Below, piece after piece: positions 1-11,514 of a stretch of 64,000 nt of DNA. The stretch's first letter is position 1. Each line of letters starts with the position of its first letter. Where the stretch lies: positions 38,632 through 102,631 of the forward strand of contig JAAVTG010000354.1 in the NCBI GenBank assembly GCA_011947345.1. Direction: 5' to 3'. Position numbers and translations under genes: made by a program. The notes beneath the pieces were generated by a model, which worked only from the letters and a program-made list of their open reading frames with translations, had not been told where the DNA came from and did not search any database. Source of the stretch: Phytophthora quininea (lineage: Eukaryota > Oomycota > Peronosporomycetes > Peronosporales > Peronosporaceae).

Positions 1-684
1 AGACGGTTGGCGTGTTCGCCGAGTCGATCGAGACGGACCTCAAAGACAAACTCTTCCAGGAGTTCAACTCGCTTGCCGTAGTGTACAACAAGCCCAGCGA
101 GCTGTTCGTTTCGCCTTCGCATATGGCAGGCGTCACTGCCCCCTCGACGACGAAGAGGACGAAAACGAAGAGGAGGAGGACGAAGGTGACTACGACAACG
201 GCCCACAGCCTCCGCAGCAGCAACAACAGCAGCAACAGCGCAACTCTGCGCCGCCCCCGCAGCAGGCAGCTCCTAGTATGGATCTGCTGGACATGGACTT
301 TTCTGCATCGAGCGGACCGCCACCGCCGGCCGCTGGACCGGCCTTTGCGTTGGTACCAAACCCGGTAATGGACGCCGGCGCGTTCCAAAGTCATTGGGGA
401 GTCGGCCTGTGGTGTCCGAGGTGGTCGTGCAGCTGCCGACTTTGCCTCCGCAGAACGAGCTGGAGCAAGCGTTCGCTTCGCGCGGCATCGTCACAATGGC
501 GTCTGGCGACGTGGGTCCGCAGTACAAATTCTTCTTCTACGCGCAGGACACGCAAGGTCGCTTCTTCTTGTCCGAGACGCTTGTGGAGAAGTCCGACGGC
601 ACGCTGCGCGCCACCATTAAGGGCGAAGACGAGGCCTCGGGAGCGCAGTTTGCGGACCTCATGCGCCGCGTGCTCTTTGGCTAG
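1..684 (+). CDS. beta-adaptin C-terminus, probably AP-4 beta (partial, two frame changes)
   Basis: The frame enters from the left edge and ends at TAG 682-684. The first 35 or so residues (FNSLAVVYNKPSELFV) resemble the end of the beta-adaptin trunk. An acidic and then Gln/Pro-rich hinge follows (about 145-290), and the last 100 residues resemble the C-terminal platform of a beta appendage (YKFFFYAQDTQGRFFLSE). No N-terminal immunoglobulin-like appendage lobe is visible, which fits AP-4 beta better than AP-1/2 beta. Adaptins are large subunits of the coats that sort cargo at the trans-Golgi and endosomes. The frame changes near 125-150 and again near 395; each is a small indel, so sequence error and decay are both possible. 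Adaptin is fairly secure, the AP-4 assignment is inference. Confidence 0.6.
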
Positions 685-941
685 GCAGGTCTAGAAGGAG
701 GCAAGAGAGTTGCTTTGCCTCTCCGATGCCCAGAATTGTAACGTGATACACTTTTGCACAAGTTTGGTTGCAGTTGCCGTTGTCCACTGGTTGATCGTCG
801 AGTTGCAAAAGGCAATCGAAACTTTTGATTGCCCTGAGCCATGATTACTACGACGCCAAACATGCAATGCTAAACGCCACACGCTGAAGTTCACCTGCAC
901 TCACTCTCTAACTTGCTTCCGAGGCAACAGTGCTACCTGCA
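685..941. other. intergenic spacer between adaptin and ABCA-1
   Basis: A 257-bp gap between the adaptin stop and the first ATG of ABCA-1. It must hold the terminator of one gene and the promoter of the next. No clear core-promoter element or poly(A) signal could be picked by eye, and the short ORFs in it look like chance. Confidence 0.5.
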
Positions 942-3900
942 ATGGAGCAGCTACTGCCGCCACCGTCACAGCCAAAGAAGCGCTCGGGCCACCTCCGCTT
1001 CGTGCCGGTGCTGCTGCGCAAGAACTGGCTGCTCAAGCGTAAACACCCCGTGGCGCTGCTCTTCGAGATCATCACGCCCGTGCTCTTCATCGCCGTCATG
1101 GACATCGTGCGCACCACCACCAGCGACAAGACCGTGCCCCCAGGCTTTACCACCGGCACCACGTCCTACAACCTCTTCAACCCCGCCGGCTGGTCCCTCG
1201 TGGGCCAGGACACCACCCCCTGTTCGCCACGCCCGAGTCCACGCTCTCGGGGTTGCTGCTGCACTTGGGCTTCCACTCGTTCGACTACGGGCGACTCATG
1301 AAGACCTTCACGGCCGAGAACCGCTCCATCTGCGAGCGCGAGATGAGTCTCGGCGGCCGCGTCAGTCTCAACGCGGGAACAGACAGGCGAGGCGCTGTCG
1401 GTGCAGGGTCTTCGGAAGGTGTTCCAAGTCCCCGGTGGCAAAAAGGAGGCTGTGAAGGGGCTGCATATCAGCATGTACTCGGGCCAGATCACATGTCTGC
1501 TCGGCCACAACGGAGCAGGTAAGACGACTCTGATCTCCATGCTCACGGGTGTGACGCCCCCGACCGCAGGCGACGCCACCTTCCACGGACTCTCGCTGCG
1601 GGAAGACATGGACGAGCTCCGCGAGTCGCTCGGCATCTGCTTCCAGCACGACGTACTGTACCCGGAGCTGTCCGTGCAAGACCACCTCGAGTTCTACGCT
1701 CGCATCAAGGGCTATCGGGGCGAAGAGCTGAAGGACGAGGTCACGGCCAAGATCCGCGAGGTCGGACTCGTAGACAAGCGCGACACGATTTCCAGTGCTC
1801 TGTCCGGAGGTATGAAGCGGAAGCTGTCGGTGGCGATCTCGTTGCTGGGCGACAGCTCGCTCGTGTTCCTGGACGAACCGACCTCCGGAATGGACCCGTA
1901 CTCGCGCCGCAGCACGTGGGAGATCCTGATGGCCAACCGCCAGGACCGCGTGATGGTGCTCACACGCACTTCATGGACGAAGCCGACATCCTGGGCGACC
2001 GTATCGCCATCATGGCCGAGGGCGAGCTGCGATGCTGCGGGTCGGCGCTGTTCCTCAAGAACCGCTTCGGCGTGGGCTACAACTTGACCATCGTCAAGGA
2101 GGAGCGCTGCGACGACGCGAACATGATCAACTTTGTCAAGCGCTACATCCCGTCCAGCACTGTGCTGAGCAACGTGGGCACGGAGATCGCATTCCAGCTA
2201 CCTCTCGACAGCTCGTCGCTCTTCCCACAGATGTTCCACAAGCTGGATGAGAGTCTGGAGAAGCTGGCGGTGCTGTCGTACGGCATTTCAGTGACGACGA
2301 TGGAGGAAGTGTTCATCAAGGTGGCCGAGGAGTCCGACGAGGAGCAACAGCACACGCTGCAGAACCGAGTGAAGCAACACGTCGTAGCTCCGCAAGACAG
2401 TCTCCCCATTGTCGGCGACAAGGCGGCGGAGAATTGCTACTACGGGCTTGATCGACAAGGAAGTTCGTTGCCGGTGGGCGGTCTGCACTCGGTGTTCGTC
2501 ACGCAACTGATGGCGATGATCCAGAAGCGGTTCCGCATGGCCAGGAGGGACAAGAAATTGTTCGGGGTGGGCTTGTTGCTGCCGGTGGTGTGGCTCATCT
2601 TCGGTTTGTCCATCCTGAAGGCTGCTGGGATCACGGACAACGATCCGTTCATGGCGCTGAAGTTGTCCAAGTTGGATTCCCAAGCTGGCGAAGTGCTGCT
2701 ACCAAGTTTCTGTGAACAGAGCTCCGGCCAGTGGTGCGAGACTGCGCTGGGCAGCGACTACTTCTCCGGCGCATCCATCGTGACGCTGAGCCAGAGTGAT
2801 ATCGGCAACCCGCCGTACTCGAGCGACTCGCCTACCGTCTTCGACGTCGTCTACAACGACCCAACCATCAACGCGACCGACGCGACAGGCTACCAGCTCA
2901 GACTGAGCGAGAAGATCTTCAGTCGAGCGTACACCGAAGAGATCGCGGACCAGTTTGGTGGATACCTCATCCACGCAGACGTGGACAACAACGTCTTCGG
3001 CTACAACGTGCTCATCAACACGACGCTGACGCACGGCTCAATTATCTTCAAGGCGTTCATGGACCAGTCGCTCTTTCGCCTCATGACCACCCAGCACGAC
3101 TCGAGCATCGGGCCCTCCTCGCTGAGCTTGACGGTGAATGATCATCCGTTGCCTCTTACCGCTGAAAACACCGCGCTCTTCTCAGCGTACATCTCCTTCG
3201 CTGCCGTGCTGTTCATCGTGATCTCCTTCGCTTACTATCCGGCATCCATTGTGGTGATGCTGGTCCGAGAGAGGTCTCCAGACCACAACTCCAAGCACCA
3301 GCAGCTGGTATCCGGCGCTAACATCAACGCGTTCTGGACTGCGAACTTCATTTGGGACTATTCCGTCTACCTGATCCCCGCCGTCATCGCGCTGGCCTTG
3401 TTCCAGGCCTTCGACGTGAGCGCGCTAACGGGATCCAGCTCGTGTCAAACGTGCACCGACTCGACGTTCATTGCCGTGATCGTGCTGGTGCTGCTGTTTG
3501 GGCTGGCGATTTGTCCCCACGCGTACTGCTGGTCGTACGTGTTTACCGATCCGGCGTCTTCGCAGACGTACATGATCCTCATCAACTTCGTGCTGGGGCT
3601 CGCTCTGATGATCCTTTCTTTGTGATGCAAGTCATCAACAGTACGGAGAGTGTGGATGATGTGCTGCAGTTCATTTGGCGCTTTTCTCCGCTGTTCTGTC
3701 TTGGCCGAGGCTTGCTGAACTTAACACTTGTGGAGATTACCCATATTGTTGCGGATGAAGCGAACAAAGAGCTTTCGAAGGACCCATTCGCGCTGGATAA
3801 CACCGGGTACGAGATCATCTACTTGATCGTGGACGCGGTCATCTACTTTGCTCTCGCCGTGGCCATCGACTACGCTTTGACGTTCCCGAAGATCAAAGCC

Positions 3901-4882
3901 TCTATGTCCAAAGACCCTGACATCCCAGTGGAGCATGGCGAGATTGATGAAGACGTCGGAGCTGAAGCGGAGCGCGTCCTGAACGGCGGAGCTGACAACG
4001 ACATGATCAAGCTGCAAAACCTCCGCAAGGTCTACCCCAAGGGAGAGAAGGTGGCTGTACAGGACCTGTCGTTCGGTCTCAAGCAGGGCGAGTGCTTCGG
4101 CTTCCTCGGAATCAACGGCGCTGGCAAGACCACGACGATGAAGATGCTGACGGGTGATATCGTGCCGACCTCCGGCAGGGCGACTCTCAGCGGCTTCGAC
4201 ATCATGACGCAGCAAGTGGAAGTCCGGCGGCAGATCGGATACTGTCCGCAGTTCGACGCGCTGATCGATCTCTTGACGGTTCGCGAGCACCTGGAGCTGT
4301 TTGCCAAAATCAAGGGTGTCTCGAGTGCGGATCTGGACGACGTGGTGCGTCAGAAGATGGAGCAATTGAACCTGACGACGTTCGAAAACAAACTGGCGGG
4401 CAGTTTGAGCGGCGGCAACAAGCGCAAGCTGTCGGTGGCCATCGCGATGATCGGCGGGCCGAAGATCCTGTTCCTCGACGAGCCGTCCACCGGCATGGAC
4501 CCGGTCTCGAGACGGTTCATGTGGGACGTCATCTCGGAGATCTCGACGTACAACAAGGAGTCGACGGTGGTGCTGACGACGCACAGCATGGAGGAGCGCG
4601 AGGCGCTGTGCACGCGCGTCGGCATCATGGTCGGTGGCGAGCTCAAGTGTCTCGGCAGCGTGCAGCACCTGAAGAACCGCTTCGGCGACGGTCTCATGTT
4701 CGACGCCAAGCTGCAGACGCCGTCAGCGGAAGACGTGGCAGCGCTTGCGTCGCGCTATTTCGACTCGCCTGACACTCGCATCGGCAAAGGCGAGCTCGAG
4801 AAGTGCCGACTGCTGGGCAACGCCTCGTGGTTCGAGAAGATCGTCAACACGCACCCGACCGGACACACGATCGCCAACCTGG
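942..4882 (+). pseudogene. ABCA-1: ABCA-type full transporter, 5' part (broken)
   Basis: ATG 942 opens a typical ABCA N-terminus: a basic cytosolic stretch (LLRKNWLLKRKHP) and the first hydrophobic helix (LLFEIITPVLFIAVM). NBD1 has Walker A GHNGAGKTT (about 1503-1530), signature LSGGMKRKLS (about 1800-1829), Walker B LVFLDEPTSGMDP and an H-loop near 1960. TMD2 spans about 2500-3900. NBD2 has GINGAGKTT (about 4108), LSGGNKRKLS and LFLDEPSTGMDP. ABCA proteins move lipids across membranes. Near 1378 the sequence jumps from the first extracellular loop straight to the linker before NBD1, so most of TMD1 is missing; ABCA-2 still has that region. Frames also change near 1215, 1960 (one base lost against ABCA-2) and 3620 (one base lost). 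Coding stops where Gypsy-1 is inserted after 4882. Confidence 0.9.
4878..4882. repeat. target-site duplication of Gypsy-1, left copy (CCTGG)
   Basis: CCTGG here is repeated at 32169-32173, just outside the other LTR. Removing the element and one copy restores the ABCA frame seen uninterrupted in ABCA-2. Confidence 0.93.
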
Positions 4883-5216
4883 TGTGATGATGCCAAGGCA
4901 TCGTCCAGCGATTGTGGCAACAGATCGCAACGACAGAAGCTCTTCCAACCCTCGGCAGCTGAAGCTGCAGGAACAGCCTGCAGCAGATCCTCGAGAGCCG
5001 AGTGCTAGTATTGTTTAGCAGGTCCTTGCTCGGATCTGGCTGCTAGAGTTTACGCCAAGGATGTTCTCCTGGATTGCCTGCACGGCAAGTGGGGCATGCC
5101 GACGGCCGAGTAGTTCTAACTAGCTCACTCTTAAAAACACCTCGTGGCGTGCAATACACGTTGAACGTTTAGGGAGTTCCAGCTCCCAAGGATCGACTTT
5201 CGTCAAGAACGGCTCA
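4883..5216 (+). repeat. 5' LTR of Gypsy-1
   Basis: Matches 31833-32168 nearly base for base, begins TG and ends CA. It reads out of ABCA-1 directly: the last ABCA codon is followed by the LTR TGTGA, which supplies an immediate stop (TGA 4885-4887). Confidence 0.95.
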
Positions 5217-5227
5217 AAGTTAACTTT
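5216..5227. other. 12-bp palindrome at the LTR/internal junction of Gypsy-1
   Basis: AAAGTTAACTTT spans the last LTR base and the start of the internal region, where a primer-binding site would sit. No TGG-starting tRNA primer site is visible here. Role unknown. Confidence 0.4.
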
Positions 5228-5240
5228 AGTAAAGTTCGAG

Positions 5241-5955
5241 ATGCAGACTCGAAGTGGACGTGGACAAACGGCAGCTCAGAGACCAAGCAGTGTCGCCGCT
5301 GACCATACCAGTGACACGAGCACCGCAATGGCCACGGTCCCAATCACTTCGGCGGCGATCCTGCCACCGTTTGTGACGGACATTTCTCATGCCAGCTTGG
5401 TCAAATGGAAGCGCCAACGTCGAGAGTACGTTGATGCCATTACGGCGCGGTGTGCCATCACCGGTGAGGACGCCAGCAGGGCATTGGTATCGGTCAAGAA
5501 CTCCATAGACTCTCATCTACTAGAGATGCTGTGTAAATTCGACTGGAGTACGACCGTCGAGGCAGTCTCGGAGCAGCAGATTGTTGCTGAGATTGACAAA
5601 ATCGTCAACAACGTCAAGAATGGCGACATTGGTGACGTCGATTCACTGTTCGAAGCCAAGTTAAGGATGAGCCTCCGAGAGTCTGATGTCCAAGCCCGAG
5701 TGATGAATTACTTCAAGCTGTGTGAGGAGACCATCCTCGAGCATGGACTGAAGGGAACTTTCGCTACATCGATGGGTATAGCACACAAATGCAAGATCTT
5801 AAGAAAAACTTGCAGCCAACAGCTTTGCGTGATGAAGTTCAAATGCATCAAAAGCTGATCGATAAGACAAGTACCAAGGACGATGTTGCACTGTACAGGC
5901 TTGTGAAAGAAAAAGCCCTAGAACAGGAGGTTCATTTCTGGCAGAGCCAGAAATG
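5241..5955 (+). pseudogene. Gypsy-1 gag, N-terminal part
   Basis: ATG 5241 starts 24 bases after the LTR. The protein begins MQTRSGRGQTAAQR and continues as a helical capsid-like segment (FVTDISHASLVKWKRQRREY). The frame breaks near 5780 and resumes with a helical region (ALYRLVKEKALEQEVHFW) that typically precedes the nucleocapsid part. Gag should form the particle that packages element RNA. The reading frame then enters unrelated sequence belonging to the DIRS-like insertion; the missing C-terminal zinc knuckle is at 27525-27836. Family assignment comes from position and context more than from any diagnostic motif. Confidence 0.7.
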
Positions 5956-6095
5956 GTGTTTTGCACACCAACAACAAGCCTCAGCTTACAGCCATCCGTT
6001 GGCTGTGCCGCCATGCGCTTCACGAGCGCTGGCAGTTTAGATTTAGACAACTAAGCAAAGTTTTGCGGGGCTTCTCCACGATTCCAACATCTTCC

Positions 6096-6378
6096 ATGAG
6101 CTCCAACACTCCGACTCCCCTCCGGCAACTGTGCCGTCAAGCACCGAGCCTCCTGTCCCCCAGCTGGTCGACATGACCAACGACGCTGCGGCAGACGTGA
6201 CAGCGCAAGCTGCCTCGTCTCCCCGTTCGTCAACAACGCCGCTCGGGAGACGTACGGTGAAACGTAAACAGCCGACGCCGGAGGCAACAAGCACCTCGAA
6301 AGGGAAAAAGCGTCTAACGCGCTCAGCTGCCGCGCGCAAGCCCGCGTCCAAGGCTGCCACAGAGGCTGCGCCAACGGG
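6096..6378 (+). pseudogene. DIRS-like ORF1, 5' part
   Basis: A likely ATG at 6096 (MSSNTPTP) is followed by a one-base shift near 6117 and then by an open stretch rich in Ala, Ser, Thr and Pro with basic clusters RRTVKRKQ and KGKKRLTR that could act as nuclear localisation signals. The frame is cut by Gypsy-2 at 6378 and resumes exactly at 22025 after the 4-bp target duplication. Its function is presumed Gag-like from position. Confidence 0.55.
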
Positions 6379-6382
6379 TGTG

Positions 6383-7309
6383 TGTGACATAGTGCCCCGG
6401 GTTTTCCAGGAACATTCGTTCGGTCTTGGGTCCGATCCCGGACCCGCGGCTTGGTTACCGGGACGTGGTACCGGGAACGGGCGGCCCTGCCCATCTCATG
6501 CCACATACTGCTCACAAGATAATCTCCTGGGCGTGCTGAGCTCAAGATTTTCCGAGCAGAGCCAGACGTCCCGAAGCCATAATGAACCCAAGTCTGGGCC
6601 CCAGGTCATAGTAGGGTCAAGAGAACGGTTGACCCCTCGAGATAAGAAGGATAAGCGCCCCGGTGTCCCAATGCTTGGTGAAGCATAATTCAGTCTCCCT
6701 TTTTCCTTTCAGAGCTCAAGTCGAACCTCTACGCAGTGCGGACCGCTGTCCTTCTGGGGACTAGGAGCGCGGAACGCCGGGACCACGCGTGAGGCTATAC
6801 CGGTAACTTTCCAACACTAATCTGTCTACATTCCCCCAAGGAGTTAGGCACTTCATATTTGTGTGTTCCCGGTAGCGGTCTGGCCGACCCGGGTTTGCAC
6901 ATTTCATATTATCAGGGCCATCGCCCCGGAGTCTTCCGTCCGAAAGAACAGAGTGTATATTGTGTGTTGTGTTCCCGGCCCCGGAACTTGTGGTGTTCCC
7001 GGGCCGACTGTTTGTATAACCACCCCAGCTCACTCCTCGTACTAGGTAGAGGCGTTCCTAGAATAACTCGGTGACCGTTCCCTGACCAAATTACTGTTTC
7101 GAAGGGGGTACACAAGGTGAAGGTACTGACCGGCCCAGGGCCCTCCCGTTCCCGGTCCCGAATAGGGTCCCGAAGAACTCTTGTGTGGGAGGATCCCCAG
7201 GTCACGGCCCCGGATAAATCCCTCGTCCGGGCGGAGCCGTCTGACTCACTTGGGAGTATCACGTGTACAACACCAGGAAGCGACAAGAAGCCCAAAGCGC
7301 TATATCACA
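6383..7309 (+). repeat. 5' LTR of Gypsy-2 copy A
   Basis: Starts TGTGACATAG and ends CTATATCACA; in the 3' LTR the start is TGTGATATAG, giving perfect 10-bp terminal inverted repeats. The LTR is crowded with GTTCCCGG and CCCGG-type motifs. It should contain the element promoter and polyadenylation site, neither of which I could pinpoint. Confidence 0.95.
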
Positions 7310-7311
7310 AC

Positions 7312-7327
7312 TGGTGCGCGTGCCCGG
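7312..7327 (+). promoter_or_regulatory. candidate primer-binding site of Gypsy-2
   Basis: TGGTGCGCGTGCCCGG starts two bases after the LTR. TGG is the complement of the CCA end of a tRNA, as expected for minus-strand priming. The tRNA was not identified. The same sequence sits next to the copy B 5' LTR (55513-55528, minus). Confidence 0.6.
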
Positions 7328-7357
7328 ATGAGAGAGGTCACCAACAACTTGTTTATT

Positions 7358-10300
7358 ATGTCTACGGAATCTACAGATACAGGAGAGCTGCAGCCCCGGG
7401 ATTCCCGGGCCCCGCCCCTCGCGGCAATGCGAGGGGCCGAGGTGGACGGGGGGCCAACTTCTAGGTCCACCTCCGCGCCGTTTGGCTTTGACGATCGAAA
7501 CTCCGACGAACCAAGTCGAAGCCCCGACCGACAACGACCAAGCGGCGCCGAATGCCGTAGTACTCCGCTCGGTGACGACCGAGTCCAGGAGTACTGCGGC
7601 CCCGCCTGCTCCCCCGGGGATGCAGGCACAAGACCAGTGGGAGAGACCACCACCCAGGCGGCAATACACGCTGCCCCCAGTAGCGGAGCAATCCGCTGCT
7701 GAAACCCCAGGAGCTGTCGATGGGGACAGCTCCCCGGGCCCGGGCCCAATGACTCGGGCCATAGCACATTAGTGCCAACCACTCGAAGACCCAGGCCAAC
7801 TCCGTCTGGTCAGGGCACTACGCTCGAGCTGCATCCGGGAGCCGTCGCGTTCATCGGAGGCGCTGCCGGACTTGGAACCTTGGTGTCTAGGTCCGGTCTC
7901 TCCGAAGCCCAACTGCGGGAGTATGCGTCGTCCCAAGTCGAGCGGTGGAGCGTCCGGGACCCCGGTCTCGTCCTGCCTCCGGACCCCTTCTATCCGGAAC
8001 GTCTTCGAGGGTCACGTCGAGAGTGGGTACTCTCGGCCCGGGACACGGCGACGCACTTGCGCGAGGTGGCTCAAACTGATCCGCAAAGTGCTCCGTGGAC
8101 CGTGGTCTTCCAAGCGCGACGCATGTGCCTTCCGGTGGTCTCGGACCACCGGGCCTTCTCCGCCGACTTCATGCTGTTCCGGGTCGCCGACGATGCCGCT
8201 GGTCGACTTCCAGTCATCGCACTCCTGCAGTCGATGCTCTTCGACGCGGGATTCGCCTTCGACAATGTGGTCCCAGACTGGGACCACGCCCGAGACGCGG
8301 CGACTTCGACAGACGCACAGTTCCGGGCGGACGCCGACTTTCTCCGGCAGTTGCTCTGGGACGAGCAGAGCGCCTGGGACAACATCGCCCGGGGCTTGCG
8401 GTTTAGCGTCCGTCGGGAGGGAGCACCTTTCCAGGAGATCGATCCTGAGACGGTCGAAGTCGAAGCGCCCGCGCCCGGGCCTGAGACTGCGCTCCTGTTG
8501 ACTGCTGATGACCGAGACTTGTTGGGCGAGGCGGTCGCTACGAGGCTGCGGCTTGCTCACGTCCGGACCCGGGATTGGTCCGACTCCGAGGTCACGCACC
8601 CAGACCCGAAGCGCACGCGACAGACGGACGACGAATCTGCGTCGAGGTCCATGGCTTCGGCACCGTCCTGGCCGGGCTCCGATCCAGGGGCGAGAGTCTG
8701 GGGTGGTCCAGTTCCGGAGATCGTCGGTACTTCGAGTGTGGCTTCTGGCGATGCGCCGATGTTCACGCCTGACGAAGGCATGTCCCCGGCTGGAGGCGGC
8801 TCCGAAGCCTCTATGGGTGACCACGACGGGGTCAGTGGTGGAGTGTTTATGGCCACGATGGCCCCGGACGGGGAGCCATCGGGCCCAATGCCACCGGTGC
8901 ACTACGTATCGGTGGCTGAGTATCCGCCTGCGCCCCCGGTGTCGACTTCACAAGTGCCGGCTCCAGCATTCTCTCAGCCAGCCTCAGCAACGTCCGCCCC
9001 GGACCCGAGTGCCTCGGAACCACCAAGGACGGACGACGTGACAGTGGGTGCGCCCACCTTCGCCCATCCCCCTCGTGACACCTTTGCCGCGTATGAGGTG
9101 CTTGAGGAGGTACGGCATCAGATGGCGGAGTTTCAAGCTGCAGCGACTCTTCGCGAAGAACAGGCCCGTGCCCGAGAAGCTCAGTTGCAGAACTACGAGC
9201 GAACCCTTCGGGACTGGGCCGCGGAGGCTGAACGGAGTCGGGCGGAAGCCCTCCAGCGACGGGCTGCGCAAGGACAACAAGGTGCCGAGGAATCCCGCCG
9301 GGACGGAGCTGCCCGGGCAGAGATTGCGGCTTTACAGGCTCAGCTCCATCGGGTCCAAGTGCAACAGGACCGGGAACGCGCTGACGCCCGCCGAGAAGCT
9401 GAAGCTGCGATCGCGCGCGAAGCAGATCGGGCCAGACACGAAGCGGTGGCTGCTGCAGAAGCGGCTATTCTTCGGGCTCGTGAGGAAGACGCTCGAGCCA
9501 AGGCCCAGCTCCAGCAACAAATTCGTGAAGACCAAGTGCGTCGGGCCTTGGACGAAGAGCGCCGAGAACAGCAAGCGGCAGAGATCCGCCAGCTGCGAGA
9601 CCAGGTCGCTGCAGCTACGCGTCCGGCAGCTCAGCGTGAGTCTGGCTCATCCCCAGTATCCAGCGGAGGGGAAAAGCCGGTACGGGCAAGTCGCGCAAAC
9701 AGCCGAAGGGCAGGAAGGAACGGAATAATCATCCGGACTTCAAGGTACAAGAGACTGTCCCCAAGATCTCAGGCGGGATGGGCCAGGTGACTACGGCCCC
9801 GGTCCTGACCAGCACCGGCCCCGGTCCCCAAGGTTTTGTCGGGTCCGGGACTCAAGTTTCGCGACCTCAAGGGGCCGCCTCAAGTACGGCCCCATTGGCT
9901 TCGGCAGCACCACCTGCGGTGTCGTCGTTCCAGGCTCCGGGACCGGCAAGTTTGGGTATCCCACTCACGTCAAGTGACTTCAAGGTGGATCCGTGGCCGT
10001 TTCGACAGCCCAGGGACGCACCAAGCTCGGCCCCGGTGCACCCGAGTCGACCTAGTGTCCCGGGACTGGGGCCCGCCGGTCCTCGGCCGATTGGTCCCAG
10101 CCACGAGTATCCCGGCCTCCTGAGCCATCAGGCTCCTGCGTGGACGCCGGCACCCATGGCGCCCGGGGCCCAAAGTGGCTACATGGACCCATGGGACCTG
10201 GGCCCGGGTACTCAATGTACCCGGGTACCCCAGCCCCGTACCTGGGACCGTACCCCGGTCAAGCCGCTTACCCCGGACAAGGCCCGGTCAGCTTTAGGCT

Positions 10301-11422
10301 GTTCATAGCGTACGATGCCGTGGAAGCCTTCGACCCGACGCTGTCTCTTGAGAAGAAGCGCTCGTGGTGGGACAAGTTCCAGTATACGGCCCTGATGGGA
10401 GGTTGGCGCGAGGCCGAGCGGTGCACTCGGCTCTATAGCCGGCTGTCCCATAACGAGGGGACTAAGGCCTGGTTCCAACAGTTGCCGGAAGGTGTGCGCC
10501 GGTCTTGGGCCCTACTCTCGGACAAGTTTGCTAAGGAATTTTGCCGATCCGACGAAGTTCCCATCGAGCGATACCTCCGGTTGAAGCATGAGGCGAAGGA
10601 GACCCCGCGAACGTTCCTATGGCGCCTCAACGCTGCGGCAGTCAAGGCCAACGTGGACATCCAGTCCGCGTCCGGGGTCCGGCGTCATGTGATTCAGTTC
10701 TTAAAGAATGTCCGGGACCCGGAAGTGAGACTGAGCCTCGGGGGCCGGATCTTTGTCTCCACCGAGGAACTTCACGAAGCACTCAAGATTGTCGAGGAGA
10801 CGGAGAGAGGATTCAAACGGCGTCCAACCTCCGACCTCCAGTTCGGCCGGTACAAACCACCAGGGACCGGGACTGGTCCCGGACCCCGGGGCAGTCGGCC
10901 AACAAGACTGGAGTCTTCGCTTCGGTCCCAAACCGGAGTACCCCGCAGCCCATCCAATGGGAGGATGACGATGAAAGTGCGTATGGGTACCAATACGAAG
11001 ATGATGAAGGTGACGCAGATGTCGGGTTCCGAGATGAAGAAGAGGTGTACCGTGCCGATGCGAGTCCCGAAGCGGTGTCCAGGTTGGAGAATTCTCGTGA
11101 CCGGGTCCGGGACCCGGACTATCACTCCCGAAACAGGGGCGGCCCGGGTCTCTCGTCCACGGTCTGTCCCATATGCGGGCGTCCCGGGCACTCACGAGAC
11201 TCGTGTTGGCAGTTGGAGAAGTGCGACCGCTGTGGTGGCAAGCACCCGACAAGTGCCTGCCGACGCCGGAAGTGCGAGGCTTGCTCCAAGATCCGCGCGA
11301 CCGGGAAGTGCGAAGTGATCCAGGCCCTGAAGCGCCTGGCCCAGGAGGGCAAGTTGTCCGAAGCTTCGGACGAGGTGTTACGTCATCTGCGCAATGACGC
11401 CCCTCAGGCGTTAAACGAATAG
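7358..11422 (+). pseudogene. Gypsy-2 copy A gag (very long, several frame changes)
   Basis: ATG 7358 (MSTESTDTGELQ) opens a leader, then an Ala/Pro-rich region to about 9060. A strongly predicted coiled coil rich in Ala, Arg, Glu and Gln covers about 9090-9640, then a basic and Gly/Pro-rich linker. A capsid-like helical domain follows at about 10290-10810 (WWDKFQYTALMGGW; YLRLKHEAKETPRTFLWRL). The C-terminus is an acidic stretch and three zinc-binding modules: CPICGRPGHSRDSC, CDRCGGKHPTSAC and CEACSKIRATGKC. About 1,350 codons is far above the usual gag length. Frames change near 7480, 7750, 9680, 10200 and 10890. Copy B shows the 10890 change at the same place, so that one predates both copies. 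Confidence 0.75.
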
Positions 11423-11514
11423 GCTCGCTGGTTTGGAAACCAGTACGCGCCGAGCCTGTTCCGCGCAGATGCTACTACGCTTACGCGTACGTAGGCCGTA
11501 ACGAACCTCAATGT

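Noticed and set aside
685..941. Oomycete initiator-like element upstream of ABCA-1
   Set aside because: CACTCACTCTCTAAC near 898 is only loosely similar to the known core motif; not enough to call.
3721..4668. 315-codon minus-strand ORF opposite ABCA-1 NBD2 (and its partner 60154-60978)
   Set aside because: Exact shadow of the NBD2 coding sequence in a GC-rich gene; His/Arg/Gln-rich translation with no independent signal.
942..4882. Bacterial ABC transporter operon or bacterial contamination
   Set aside because: Two membrane domains and two NBDs alternate in one polypeptide of ABCA type, which is eukaryotic, and the flanks are eukaryotic retrotransposons.
5955..6060. DIRS terminal repeat matching the 27400-27520 end
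   Set aside because: Only short matches such as GGTGTT were seen in direct or inverted orientation, no better than chance.
8012..8902. 296-codon minus-strand ORF inside Gypsy-2 gag
   Set aside because: Shadow of the gag frame; unlike the antisense region at 17532-20842, a sense coding region lies beneath it.
10860..10920. Programmed -1 frameshift signal in Gypsy-2 gag
   Set aside because: No X-XXY-YYZ heptamer in the correct phase was found; several other shifts in the same gene are plain indels.
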